Under the pieces are notes generated by a model. That model searched no databases. It was not told where the DNA came from and saw only the letters and a list, made by a program, of their open reading frames with translations. From Eonycteris spelaea (taxonomy: Eukaryota > Chordata > Mammalia > Chiroptera > Pteropodidae): a stretch of DNA of 64,000 bases. The translations under genes and the position numbers were made by a program. Positions 10,783-22,069 of the stretch are shown piece by piece; within the stretch, counting starts at the first letter, position 1, and each line of letters opens with the position of its first letter. The stretch covers positions 1,054,001 to 1,118,000 of the forward strand of contig PUFA01000165.1 of the NCBI GenBank assembly GCA_003508835.1. Direction: 5' to 3'.

Positions 10783-12625
10783 AATTAAAGGTCTCCTCTA
10801 ACCCCACAGTTCGGGTGTAATTCCTCCCTCCCCAGCGCCCACCCCCTGACACAAAGCATCTTACTGTGTCCCATATGCTCCTCCACAAGGGCTGCGTTAT
10901 GCTTTTGTGTCTCTCTTTAATTTTCATAAATGGCATCATGACCTGCACATGTACAACATTTTTCCATGTATGGCCCCAGGCACTTCCTGGGCTCTGGAAG
11001 CCCATTTCTAGACTCCAGTGTTAGAGGAAGTTGGGAGTTGAGCTGAGCAGGTTCCAGAAGGTGCAGTGTGAGTTGCAGCATATAAGTGGATTCACTGGAG
11101 CAGAAACAGATGGGGAGGGGTCTCCTGAGACTGTCATCCTCCCTAAGGAGGGGAGCAAAGTTTTTCTGGGGCCTTTAGAATCTAGTTCCTAGCCATCACT
11201 CTTATCTGGAGCTCTCATTTGGCAATTAACGCATACTTCCTCACGGCTACATTTTTTTTTTAGATGTATTCATCCTGTTTCTTCACCTGGATGGTAAACT
11301 CCTTACAAGTCAGACTCTGATTCTCGATCTTTTTGCTCTCTTCTTTGTACCTTATCCTAGAAATACTTTGTGATTTAAGAAAAAAAAAAATACTATGTAG
11401 TAGAAACATCCGTTATGGTGTTAGGTCTTTAAATAATTTTCGAAAACTAAACTCGAGGGCTTATAAAGATAAATGATTACAATTTAAGCTAGCCAGGAAG
11501 CTATAACGTGGGCTTGAGCTCTCATTTGGCATGGATCTGTGCCCGATAATATCTGAGCTGCTTTACTGTCATTGGGGGCTGGCAAACAGTACAGGTAAGT
11601 GCAGTACCTTTGCTTACCTGCAGACCATAGGAGTTCACACCAGTCTAGCCAGCCAGCCAGGGAAAAGAGAACTCGCATGGGGGCTTGGAAAGGCTTGGAA
11701 AGGCTTGAAGCTGCTTTTCCGAAAAGTGGAGAAATGGGCCAGCAACGATCCAGGAGACACAGGAAGCTGGGGAGAACTTGTCTCACCAGGGAGGGAACTA
11801 TAGCTTCTGTTAACCTGTTTTATATTCTGTTTGAACAGCATGAACATTTTTAATGTGTGTTTTTATTTTAGTTTACAGGCCTTTCTGTCCTGCACAAGCA
11901 GAGATTATTCCAAGCCTCCCCTGCCTGCCCTCTCTGATGTGTGATGTCAGATACCGAAAGTGTTGGGAAGCCTTTGAACATTTTTATTTCTTGTGGTTGA
12001 CCCCATAAAGTTATTTCTCTGATTGACTGTGCGTGTGCATGACAGTAACAAACATGAGACATCATTGCTCTGTTCTTGTGGACACATATAGAGTGTTTGT
12101 ATATTTAGAGAAAAAGGGATGTATCAAAAGTCTGACAGCTACTATTTGATTTTATTGTTTTAAAAACAATGCCTAAAGTGGTTGAGCTAGCTTAGGCTGA
12201 CTCGCTTTATTTTCTTCAGGATCTTGATGTTAACAGTTTATGATGTGACTTTCATCATTCGATAGGCAAATTCTTACATTTAAATCTACCATCATCGCTG
12301 ATTTGCTCTTTTTATGTCAGAGGGTGGGGTATTAAAGACAAAGCAATTCACTCTTGTCACTAATTTTTTTTTTTTATTTTTAAACATCTACAGATAAAAA
12401 AAATACTGTTACAGGTACAAGATGATTAGGGAGTTCTGACCATTAGGATTATTCAAACCCATTGTTATTTTATCCATCTTGCGGTTCAGACTCTGGTATA
12501 TCCTTGGAAAACTGTAAGGAATAGCTCCTCAGCCAAATCGTGTTTAAAAAATTTTTTTTACATGTTCACATTTCCTGTCAAGAGTTGAGTGTTGAATTAC
12601 TTTGAAGGCTAGACTTAGGAAGAAG
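10783..12625. other. Unique non-coding sequence
   Basis: No repeat recognised. A consensus splice donor cag|gtaagt occurs at 11594/11595 but no well-supported acceptor was found upstream. Overlapping open frames on both strands at 11480-11850 look like chance. Confidence 0.5.
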
Positions 12626-13320
12626 CTGTGCACTTAAACCTGAAAATGAATGTAAATGCTGAAGAGTTCTGTTTTGGGGGGAGAAGGGCAGTACTTGAGG
12701 ATGGGGGCCAGGGTGTGATGAATAGCTCTTCGCTGTTAGGCACCCAGTGTGCCAGGTTTAAACCAGCTGAAACCAGGGCGAGATGCCAGAGCCAGCTCAG
12801 GCCCAGACTGTTAGGTGGAGCACCAGCCCAGGGGACTCAGTGGAATAGGAGCAGGTTATTAGCCAGGGAGGGACAGGAAAAGGAAGCTTCCAAGGGAGAA
12901 GAATGAGGGTCATTGGGCCAGGGCCCGGGAGGGGCACACCATTGTACTCTGAATGCAGGGAGGGGTGCAGGGTCAAAATCTGGTCCACGGGTGGGAGGTA
13001 GGGACAGGGGAAGGAGGAAAATACTCTGTGCAGAGCTTGGGAGGAGAAGGAAAAATCAACTAGATCAATGCAGGAAAGTAGGGAGGGCAAACACAGGGAC
13101 TGGGCTGGGGGCACTGAGGCCTGTGGGAGAGGGCTGTGCACACTAAGGCCTTCAGGTCGATCCTCTACACATCATAGTCGGTCCTTCTCACTACTTTGTG
13201 GGAACTGAGGTTCTTTGAGAACAGTGAAATGAGGAAGGACCAGCTCTTCTGAGGAGTGCCTCTGACACATTGGTTGGCACTCAAGAAATAGTTGCTGCAA
13301 ATAGGTTTTCTAAAGACTAG
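12626..13320. other. G-rich unique sequence with G4 motif
   Basis: The plus strand is purine- and G-rich over about 650 bp, unlike its AT-rich surroundings, but CpG is not enriched enough for a CpG island. A G-quadruplex motif lies at 12915-12934. The last ~50 bp (ttggttggcactcaagaaat) faintly resemble an L2 or MIR 3' end. Confidence 0.5.
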
Positions 13321-13725
13321 CGGTCTTCGGGGACCCTGTGACTCTTCTACAAGTTCCCCCAGCCTCTCAGGTACCTTAGGTGATGCTACCCACTTGTTGA
13401 CAGTGGGAGCAGGAATTTCAATATGATGGAATTTAAATTTAGTCTGTATTTTTCACTTTAAGGCTTTGGCTTTCTCATGTTACATATACAGTGAAGTCAG
13501 AGTAAACATATGGAAAGAAAAAGATTGCTGGGAAAAGGCCAGGAGCTTTAGATTCTGAATTTGACCAAGGTTGTATGGTAGCTTCATGGAAAAGTCAGTT
13601 TCCTTTCTTCTTTTGCTGTGTTTGTTTCTAGTGAAAAAGAGGACTTTGCAGTAAAAAGCTCTTAAGTTTCTGTTAACCTTAGCAGATACCTACGAAAATG
13701 TGTTTGATTTAAATAACCATACGGA
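13320..13725. other. Unique non-coding sequence
   Basis: Nothing recognised beyond ordinary single-copy-looking DNA. Confidence 0.5.
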
Positions 13726-13729
13726 CCAG

Positions 13730-13910
13730 ATAGCAGAGTCATTGGGGACCAGATGGACCAGGGTTTGAATCCCTACTTACAGTTTACTGGCTTGGTGACT
13801 CCGACAAGTTACCTTATCCTTTGAACCTCAGTTTTTCTGTGTGTCAGAAAGAGTCATTGTGAGGATTGTGTGGTGTGAGCATGGAGTTGTGCGAGCTCTC
13901 ATTAGTGAAC
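13730..13910 (+). repeat. MIR SINE
   Basis: It carries the B-box-like gggtttgaatccctac, then ggcttggtgactccgacaag, gaacctcagtttttctgtgt and cattgtgaggattgtgtgg. These are in MIR order from tRNA-like head to core. The 3' end is lost. Confidence 0.75.
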
Positions 13911-16245
13911 TGTACTCTACTGGAGCGAAACACGAATCACCAAGAACATTAAGCACACAGGTCCTTTTTGGGTGAGCATAGCTTGGCACATTGCTTCTCA
14001 TTCTTCATGGCTTTTCTTTTTCTTAAAACCATTTCTCACCACCCAGAGAAATGACTCTGAACTCTTGGCTGCCACTGGGGGTTCCTTAAGCTACTCAGAA
14101 TCGGGTTTCTCCCTGTCCATTTGTCTTTGGCTCATTTGCATGCCCATCCTCCTCCTTAGATAACCTGAGCCACTTGAAGGCAAGGGCTGTGTCTACCGGA
14201 TCCCCCCACTCATCTCCTGCAGGCTTCCTCTCACCAGGCACCTTCTAAATGTTTTGTGGACATGAGATGAAAATGTTGGGCGAGAATGTCTGAGAAGGTG
14301 TTTCATGTAAATAGGAGGGGCCCCTTGGCACAGGTCCTGTGTTCTCTGGTGGTTGTGGCTGCACAGTTGCTCCAAAGACAGCTGGGCCAGTGACCCGTAA
14401 GGTATTCCCCTACGGACATTCTTGCCCCAGAAACATGGTTACCTCCCCCGCAGCCCGGGGAGCTTGGGTAGCAGACAGACACCATAAGGCAGAGTGCTGA
14501 GCTTCTCTTCCAAAGTGGCAGAATGCAGTGCTTTCTCTCTATTTCCTGGAATCCGAGCAGGTAGTTTTATCTTTTAGACTTAAAAGTCTGAGAGCTTCAA
14601 GTACGTAAGACCATGAGATTGCAAATTAAAAATTTAATGTTATTTTAAATGAAAATGTATTAAATAAAAACCCAAATAATTTCTTGGGTAAATAGTAAAG
14701 GATAGATCCTGCTATGAATGAAGTAGTGTGCAGATAACTATTCGTTTTTTCCCCTTGAACTTGGGATCCCTGTGTATCACAGACAAGCATCAAAGCCCAA
14801 GATTCAAATCTGTTACTGAATCCGTTCCAGAAAAGCAGGGAAAAGCTACCAATTTGTCATCTGTTGTAAAATTTCATAACCTTTCTTTTTTTGATATTTT
14901 TTGTACTATTATTCACTCGGCTTGCAATACTGTGCCAGATTTGCGCCTGCTCATTTTACTATGTGTGCATGGCTGTGGTCTTCATGTTATAAGTAAGGAT
15001 TGTTGCGTTGAGTTAGCAATGCCGAAATCGCTCACACTGCAAAGTTCTCGAGTCAGGCTTTCAGTGGTTTGAGGCTGGCTATTTTGGGGTATGGTCAGGA
15101 GGGAGCCAGTTAAAAAACCCGAATTGCCTCATTCCCAGGGTGGTCTTTCTCTGTCAAGATTGTGGTCAGTATAGCAGGGCAATTTGAGCAAACCTCTCAT
15201 GTCACTTCCTGTGTAAGCTTGGATGGAGAAGAAAGAGGAATCTTCATTTCCCTAACTTGCCAGGTTTTATAGCTTCCCAGTAGAGCAGAAGTAGCTTGGA
15301 AAGATTTTAAAATTTTGTTTTTCACTGGATATGCAAATATGTATTGAGGAATTCTGGTAATGGGCTTGTCTTGGGGTTTTGGAATGAGGAATAAATTATA
15401 CATAATTTTGTACTTTCTTTAATAAAGTGAATGAAAAGACTATCAGCCAGGTGAGTCAGATAGGACACCACGGAGTTATTTAGCTATCTTTAGATGACGA
15501 TGATTGTTCAAGACAACGACTTCCTTGGAAAGTCTTATTTTGAGGGTTTCACCCAATTTCAGCTCAATATTTAGTTAACACAGTCAAATCATTATGGAGC
15601 ATGTTAATTCTGTTTTTCCATTTTTATACAATCAGTCTAACGTTTCCTCTTCAAATACAATACTCGTTCAGGTTTTGCTCCTAAGCATTTTTCTAACTTT
15701 CTATTTCTATTTCAATATTTTCTGCTGCCCAGACATCAACAGATGGACAGGGACATTTCAGTTCCCCCCTCCTCCCACCCTTACCCTCCAAGTTCTCACA
15801 AGCTACACACATAAGTGCCGAGTTCCGCCTGGCTGCCTGCTTCTTGGCACAGGCCTTCAATTCCTGAAATGCTCAGAGCAGACAAAAAAAAAAAAAAAAA
15901 AAAAAGGTGTTTCTCAGGTAAGCCTGTCCAAGAATGTCTTTTTTCCTTAAAAAATTATTTCCTGCCGCTCTGCTCCTCCACCCCAAAGTGCTGAAGGCAT
16001 ATACAGTTCAGACTCTTCTACAGTTTTTTCCTCAGTGTCCCCCTTAGAGATGACAACTCCTCCTCAGTCTGGTGGCCCTTGTTCACGGGCAAGGTTGTAG
16101 AGAATATGTGGACCACACAGTGCTTGGGGCAGCTGCGTGCAGTCAGACCTCACACCTACCTTCTTGCCCAGCCACGCGTTAGTTTTGACGTCTTCTCCTC
16201 AGGTTTGCTGGCCATAATAACGGAAATAGCAAAAAATGTAGGCCG
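13911..16245. other. Unique non-coding sequence with A22 tract
   Basis: No family recognised. A pure A tract at 15884-15905 could be the tail of a retroposed sequence, but no poly-A signal lies closely upstream and no target duplication was found. Several medium open frames show no known domain. Confidence 0.5.
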
Positions 16246-16249
16246 ACTA

Positions 16250-17000
16250 CTATCCGCGTGTCGGCACTAGTCCAGGGAGTTTCAAAGAGATGCTTAATTG
16301 ATTTTGTAATTGCACAGTAGGATGGACAAGTTGAGCTGAACTTCAGGGCCAGGAAAGCCCCTGCTCCACCAACAGCTCCCAGATGAGCCGGGTTGGGTAG
16401 CCGTCCTGGAGCAGTTGCAACTCAAGGTGAAGTGTGCATTTAACCCTTTCTCTAACGTGCCCCTTCAAGTTTCTTTGTGTGTACAGTGTGTTTAGGACAC
16501 ATCTCGTTGTTTAGTGTCCTTTGAATCTCATGACTTGTTTTATTATTGTTTTATGGCTCTTCCTCTCAGCAAGGGCTGTTATCAAACCTTGGATGTGAAA
16601 GACAGTTCATATAGGGGCCTTTTTAGAACAATGGACTCTCAGTAGAAACTTCTCATGAAATAAAACCTATAAAGCAGGCCTCTGAACAAGAGTTGTTTTA
16701 AGATACAGTAGCCCATTCTCTGCTAATAAGCTGATTGCTTTCCAGACCTGAAGGGGTGGACCAAGCTGTTTTGCCAAAACAATTGAAAATTAGCTCTGTA
16801 AACTTTTATTGCTGCCATATTTTACACTGGTATTTGTGTCTGTACTGTTTCCATTAATTTGGTTAGAGCAGGAAACAATTGGAACAAGGATTTTTTAAAG
16901 CCGAAAAGGAATTGCAGAGGACTTGACAGTGTCTCTGAGGCGGGCCGGACATCAGACAATTTTCACAATTGGTTCATAAGACCTCCATGATGACCATGGT
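16250..17000. other. Repeat-free block with clustered ACAAT motifs
   Basis: No repeat is visible. SOX-like cores occur at 16778-16785 (aacaattg), 16874-16882 (aacaattgg), 16954-16960 (agacaat) and 16964-16972 (cacaattgg). Homeodomain-like TAATTG appears near 16300. This could be a conserved enhancer, but conservation cannot be judged from one sequence. Confidence 0.3.
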
Positions 17001-17169
17001 CCCGTTGGATGAGATTGCTCAGTCTTTGGCTGTTGTGTTCATGTTTCTTAGAGGATGAGGACTTCGAATACAAATGGATAGTCTCACTTTCCTGCGGGAG
17101 GTTGGAGGCTGTTCCCCCACCATACAATGTTTATGGACTTGATTAAAAGCCATGATACTGGTTCCTGAA

Positions 17170-17960
17170 GGTGAGACTTTTCTCTGACTTACTTGACGCC
17201 TCCAGGCAATCTCCTCTCATGGTTCTACTCTTTATCTCCCCACGGAAGACTCCAAGATGTCCCTATTTTGAAATTAATCTTTTTCTTGGACTCCAGCCAC
17301 TTGTTTTAAGGTTCCTGGAAGGTATTTTCACAAAGATTCCTCCCCGACCCCCCACAGCACTTACTCCCAGATCTCTGAATATAGGCATTCCTGGACTGAA
17401 ATTTGTTATCTGTTCTCCTGTTCTTGCTCATCCTTCTGCATTTCATGTATATGTTAATTCCATCACCACCCTTTTAGCCACTCATGCCTGAAACTGAGGC
17501 ATCTTCTGTATTGTTCTTCTGCCCCTCACCCTTGGTGGTCCCCTTAGTTGCGAAGTCTGTGACTTGGATCTGTCCTTTCTCATCTTTCCTTTTATTCTCC
17601 TTATGACTTTTTCCTCTCAGGCCTTCCTTTGTCCATCATTTTGGGAGCCTGTGGCTGTCAACTCTGCCTCTACATTCCTGATGAAACAGCCTGAATCACG
17701 TCATCTATATTTGTTCAGGACCTTCAGCAACTCCTTTTATTGGCAAAAAGAACCCAGACTCTCTAACCTGGCATTCTAAGCCTTCTGTGATCTCCCTGGA
17801 AACTTTCTCTGCAGCGTGGTTTCTGGTTCTTCTTAATCCCTTCTATACACCCTCCATTCCAGCCAGACCCTCTCCCAGCACCCGTCCAACACCACTGACA
17901 CTTTCCTGTCAATGTGTCGCTGTTCTTCTCACTTTGTGTGAAATGCTTTTTTCTCCCTTC
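17170..17960 (+). mobile_element. L2 LINE fragment, ORF2 3' part
   Basis: Plus-strand order matches L2: ttaattccatcaccaccctt, cctgaaactgaggcatcttc, the weakly conserved gaatcacgtcatctatat, ccttcagcaactccttttat, and ggcattctaagccttctgtg. Frame is broken by many changes. The 3' UTR is missing; the neighbour at 17980 is another L2 piece in reverse orientation. Confidence 0.7.
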
Positions 17961-17979
17961 TTCATTTTGTAGTCATTTA

Positions 17980-18400
17980 TTAGTTCACATTCTGTAGTCG
18001 TTGACTGAGTCTCATCTTTGTTCTAGGCCCCGTGCTAACATATTAGATATATGGGAGATGACACAGATAGCTGTGGCCTGCCTTTGTGGACTTTTAAGGA
18101 AAGAGTCATAAAATAAATACACCGGGAACACATATGTATAATTTAGGGTGATTTTATATATGTGCACACACACGCGCGTGCGTGTGCGTGGTGTGTGTAT
18201 ACTGCGTCTGATGTTTTAAGAGACAGTGAAAGAAGGGAGGCAATTTCAGCTTGTACAATCAGAGAAGGACTTTCCAAGGAGGTGTTATTTAAGTGAGGGT
18301 TTTGGAGGATGAGAAAAGAGACCACCCAGCACACATTACAGCTGGGAAAGAACCCTCTTGTCAGATAGGACAGCATGTACAAGGCCGTGAAGTAGGGTGA
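17980..18400 (-). mobile_element. L2 LINE 3'-end fragment (antisense)
   Basis: It reads gttctaggccccgtgctaac, a weak match to ctttgtggacttttaagga, then aaggactttccaaggaggtg, ttatttaagtgagggttttg and gtacaaggccgtga. This follows the reverse complement of the L2 3' UTR and ORF2 end. A Z-DNA-type microsatellite (18155-18200) sits inside it. Confidence 0.6.
18155..18200. repeat. Alternating CA/CG/TG tract
   Basis: Positions 18155-18190 alternate pyrimidine and purine without a break and include five CpG steps with a CGCGCG core; a further TG run continues to 18200. CG-alternating DNA is the most Z-prone sequence type. Confidence 0.85.
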
Positions 18401-20185
18401 GCCTAAATCTTAATGAGCTGAAAGACTCGGCCCTTCATCTATTGAAGTTTTTCGTGTATCTACTGTATTCCTCTTCTTATCAGAAACCATCTTTAGTTGG
18501 CTCAACTGTATTCATCTCCACCTACCCTGTACATCCGTACCGCTTTTGTCTTCCTTTGAGCACTTCTCCATTTTGCCTCATAATTAAATTTATTGAATGA
18601 GTTTCCATTGAATTCATTGAGAACAATAGCTGTATACCATACATTTTTATTTTTCTTTCTGATATCTTCCAAAGAAGATATTTTTAGCTAACAAAATTCA
18701 CAGATTATTTGGTGATTTATTGATGTTGCAAATATAATTAGAAAATAGCTTCCTTTCAGCCAACAGTGGAGCTTACATTGTTGACTCCTTCCTCTGACTC
18801 CCTTGCCCGACCTTCCTGAACTTCACAGAATCTTTTCTGTCCTCAGATCTACCTGCTTTTTCAGAGAGTGGCTTTTTCCTTAGCTTTTAGGTCAAGAGGA
18901 GTTGGTGTAAGTTAATGTTCTCTTTCAACTTCCCAAGGGATCAGGGAGCTGGCATGTTCTGAGGCTCATGAATTGAGCTGGAGTTTATGTGAGGGTTTTT
19001 CCAGTTCTAGGCAGAAATTTGGGTGAGCCAGTGTGTTGGTCAGACCCAGCTGGCCTGCTGTATGGTCTCGAACAGGCCATACTATTGATTGATGTGGTTC
19101 AGCAATGCGTGGTTGGCTGAATGTGGTTGTGACCCTGGAAATTTGTTAAGGCTTTGATGAGCCCAGTTTAGTGGCCCTTCATGTGTTGGTTGAACGTCAC
19201 TGTAGAGCAAGATATCAGGGTAAGGTAGAGATATTCATAAATCTCATGTCTTTTTTTGGTTCTTTTTTTTTTTTTTAAGTGGTTTGGCTGTCTTGCCTAA
19301 ATAAATTGTACTTGGAGTCCCCCACCCCACATTTAAAATAAACCGAAGTTGAGTTCTAATGGTTGACTAGGGGCACGAGTTCAAAGCTCCTTCTTCTTGT
19401 TTTTTTTTTTTTTTTTCATTTAGCAAATACTTATTAAGCACTTATTTTTGCCAAAGACTCTGCTAGGAGCTGAGGAGACAGTTATACATCAGGAAGTTGA
19501 GTGACTTCCAGCTCCGAGCAGCTGGTCTCTCCTCCCCACCTTTCTACACCACAAGGGCCCTTTGGAACAGAGTTTGAAAACCACAGTCTATAGTAAGAAC
19601 AGGAAAATGAGGACACCTCATCGGTTATTATCTGACATTTATAACTTTGAATATTCCAAGTGTATTAGAAAAAAATCAAAATAGTGCTTTTTTTATCTTT
19701 TTTCTTAGTAAACACTTGGGTATTGCAGCTGCCACGTGCATTTTTCTCTGCCTACAAAAACTGTCCTTTTCTTCTCAATTACTCCTCACCGCTTGTCTTT
19801 GACTGGTATCTTCCTCTTGCTCCCAGCCTGGACGTTGTTTCAAGGCAGTGTTTTGTCTTTCCAGTTGGATCATTGGTTTTTCACAGGCAAAGGGCTATGG
19901 CTTCCACTTCTGCACAACAGGGCAAGCACAGTGTAAGCTCATTGAATCCTGAGGGCCAGTTCTCCAGCTCAGTACTGACACCACATTCAATTCGGTGGTT
20001 GTCCTGGGATGTGTAGGAATTCAGTGGCAAAAACTGGGCTATGGAATTTCAAGGGATTTAGAAAACCTTCTGCTAATTTTAGATTCCAATTAAGATTTCA
20101 CTGGAATTTAGCAATCATTTATGATTCTTAGGAATGGTTGTCCACACTGATACAATCTAAGCCACTGGCGCCCATGGGGTGAGGT
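18401..20185. other. Unique sequence with T tracts and a short L2/MIR scrap
   Basis: Homopolymer T tracts lie at 19263-19277 and 19400-19416. Directly after the second, cagcaaata-like text (agcaaatacttattaagcac) resembles an antisense L2 or MIR 3' end up to about 19500. The remainder shows nothing recognisable. Confidence 0.45.
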
Positions 20186-20189
20186 GCGA

Positions 20190-20340
20190 GAAATATTATG
20201 AACTCAGAGTCAAGAGAGCCAAGCATTGAGTCCTGTTCTTCCTGGCTATAGGGCATGGTGCAAGGTGCCTATCTTGGTTTCTTTCTTCTCAGTAACATTG
20301 CAAGGTCATGGCGAGGACCGTGAATGAAAAATGGAATGTG
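20190..20340 (+). repeat. Probable MIR SINE
   Basis: The text agagtcaagagagccaagca, gagtcctgttcttcctggct, tggtttctttcttctcagta and gcaaggtcatggcgaggacc parallels the MIR head, middle and core-adjacent region. It is weak; a call based on order rather than identity. Confidence 0.4.
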
Positions 20341-20344
20341 CCCA

Positions 20345-21930
20345 CCCAGTCAGTACCTGTGACATAGCCAGAACTTACAAAAGATAGACATTTTCCTTAT
20401 TGCGACTTGAAAGCCCCAGAGGGAATTTAGAATCTTCCCAGTTAGACTACAGAGGGAGTGGTGCTTCTCTGTGCTTGGTTTCTAAGATCATTGTCCCTTC
20501 TTTACTACTGTTGGTCAGACTATTATTAAAGCGTCTCTCAGCTCTGTTTATCGTTACTCATTGAAAAAATTGCATGTTCCAGCAGAGATGTTAGCGTCTA
20601 TTTTTGCTGGTTCATCTTTATAGACCTGTGGTATATTTAAGGCCACACATGAAATCCTGTGACCCAGGACAAGCCGATTGAATGTAACTGAGGATGTCGG
20701 GCTCAATTAGAACAGGGGGCTATAATTGTCCTTGCCTGCCATGTCGCGGCAGGATTCCGTGCGGGAGGAGATGTGAATTGCTCGGGTCATGGGAAGTGCC
20801 TGTGAAATGCCCGCAGGCCAGGCTAGGATGCCCCTGGGTTGGCCCCAGGGTTAGCTGCTGCTCCAGCGCTTGTTCCTGCCTTTTTTGTGCTCCCCCCAAT
20901 TTTAGAAACCTGTCTGAGTATGGCAGCCAGAAGCAGAGCCTCTTTGTGTTAGCAGAAGATGTCTGATCCTGGATGTCTTGTTAAGTTGAGCAGTTCATGA
21001 GGGGAGGCAGAGGGTACCCCTTTAGGACTTGATGTGTTTTCTTTGGCAGAACTCCAGGATGAGTCTCTGTCTTCACCAAAGGAACACTGCCTCCGGGCCT
21101 GTGACTAGGCGGTTCCAAGTGCCCGGACCAGTCTTAAGAGTGGGAGCCAGGAGCCTCCCCTCACCCTGGACACATGCTTAGACTTGCCAAAACTGTTTGT
21201 GTCTCTCCATTTCCTCATCTGTGTATTGGGCCTAATGTCACCCAGGGGAGGAAGAACTTGCAGGGTTTATGTGGATTCATAAATTTACCCTCAAAAAGCT
21301 CTTTGAAGATGTGAAGCTATCTCTAAAGGCTTGGAGGTGCTGCTGTCCCCTATCTCTGGATTGCCTGTTGCAACTGGGGGGTCAGAGGCCTCTGATTCTG
21401 GGGCTGCGTGTTGGACGTCAGGTTTCCCTTGCCTCACTCTTGATTACGTTTTGTTTTCTCTGAGAAAATCATGGCTTGTTGTCTTAGCTTAAACACAACA
21501 ACTTATATTGCAGTTCTACTTTGCTTTTTTCCCATATGAAAGAAAGATGGAGGGAGGGAGGGAGAGAGAAAAAGAATATGAATCGACCCATAATTTGTAG
21601 TTAATTATTATTAAAAGAGAAATGAAAGAATTTTGAGACTTTCATGGCTACGAGAGAGGCCAGTTGCCTTTTTTCCTCTAATGGTCAAGTTTGGCCACTA
21701 GATCTTTCCCAGAAGTTGGAGCTCAACAGGCACATCAGTGAATTACTTCCAATTCTAATTCGACTTCTTGCAACTTGGATGACTTTTCTTTCTGGTTTTA
21801 TTTTTTATTTTTCAACATTTTTGATTCATTTGAAATGGTTTTCATCCCAGCTCAGGTACAAACCTGTTGTCAGTTGTGGGCTTTCTGACTTCACTGGGAA
21901 GGTGAGAAGAGAGGTGAAGATATGTGTGGT
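20345..21930. other. Unique sequence; GC-richer block at 20650-20970
   Basis: The 20650-20970 block is repeat-free, with CpGs and homeodomain-like cores (caattag near 20704, ctataattg near 20720). A short GGGA-type run lies at 21547-21572. No exon is supported. Confidence 0.4.
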
Positions 21931-21934
21931 CTCT

Positions 21935-22068
21935 GGACCAGCAGCATCAGCATCACCTAGGTGCTTCTACAAATACAGAACTCGTGGGGCCTCAACCAAC
22001 TGAATCAGTCTGTCTTTCACCAAGGTCATCAGGTCATTCATATTTACATTAAGTTTGAGAAGCACTAG
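21935..22068 (-). mobile_element. MER5-type hAT-Charlie MITE (antisense)
   Basis: Landmarks are ggaccagcagcatcagcatc, acctaggtgcttctacaaat, gaactcgtggggcctcaacc and the terminus aagtttgagaagcactag. They match a reversed MER5-type element. A stretch in the middle is deleted. Confidence 0.75.
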
Positions 22069-22069
22069 A

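Noticed and set aside
15700..15905. Processed pseudogene ending in A22
   Set aside because: No poly-A signal just upstream, no target duplication and no recognisable gene sequence.
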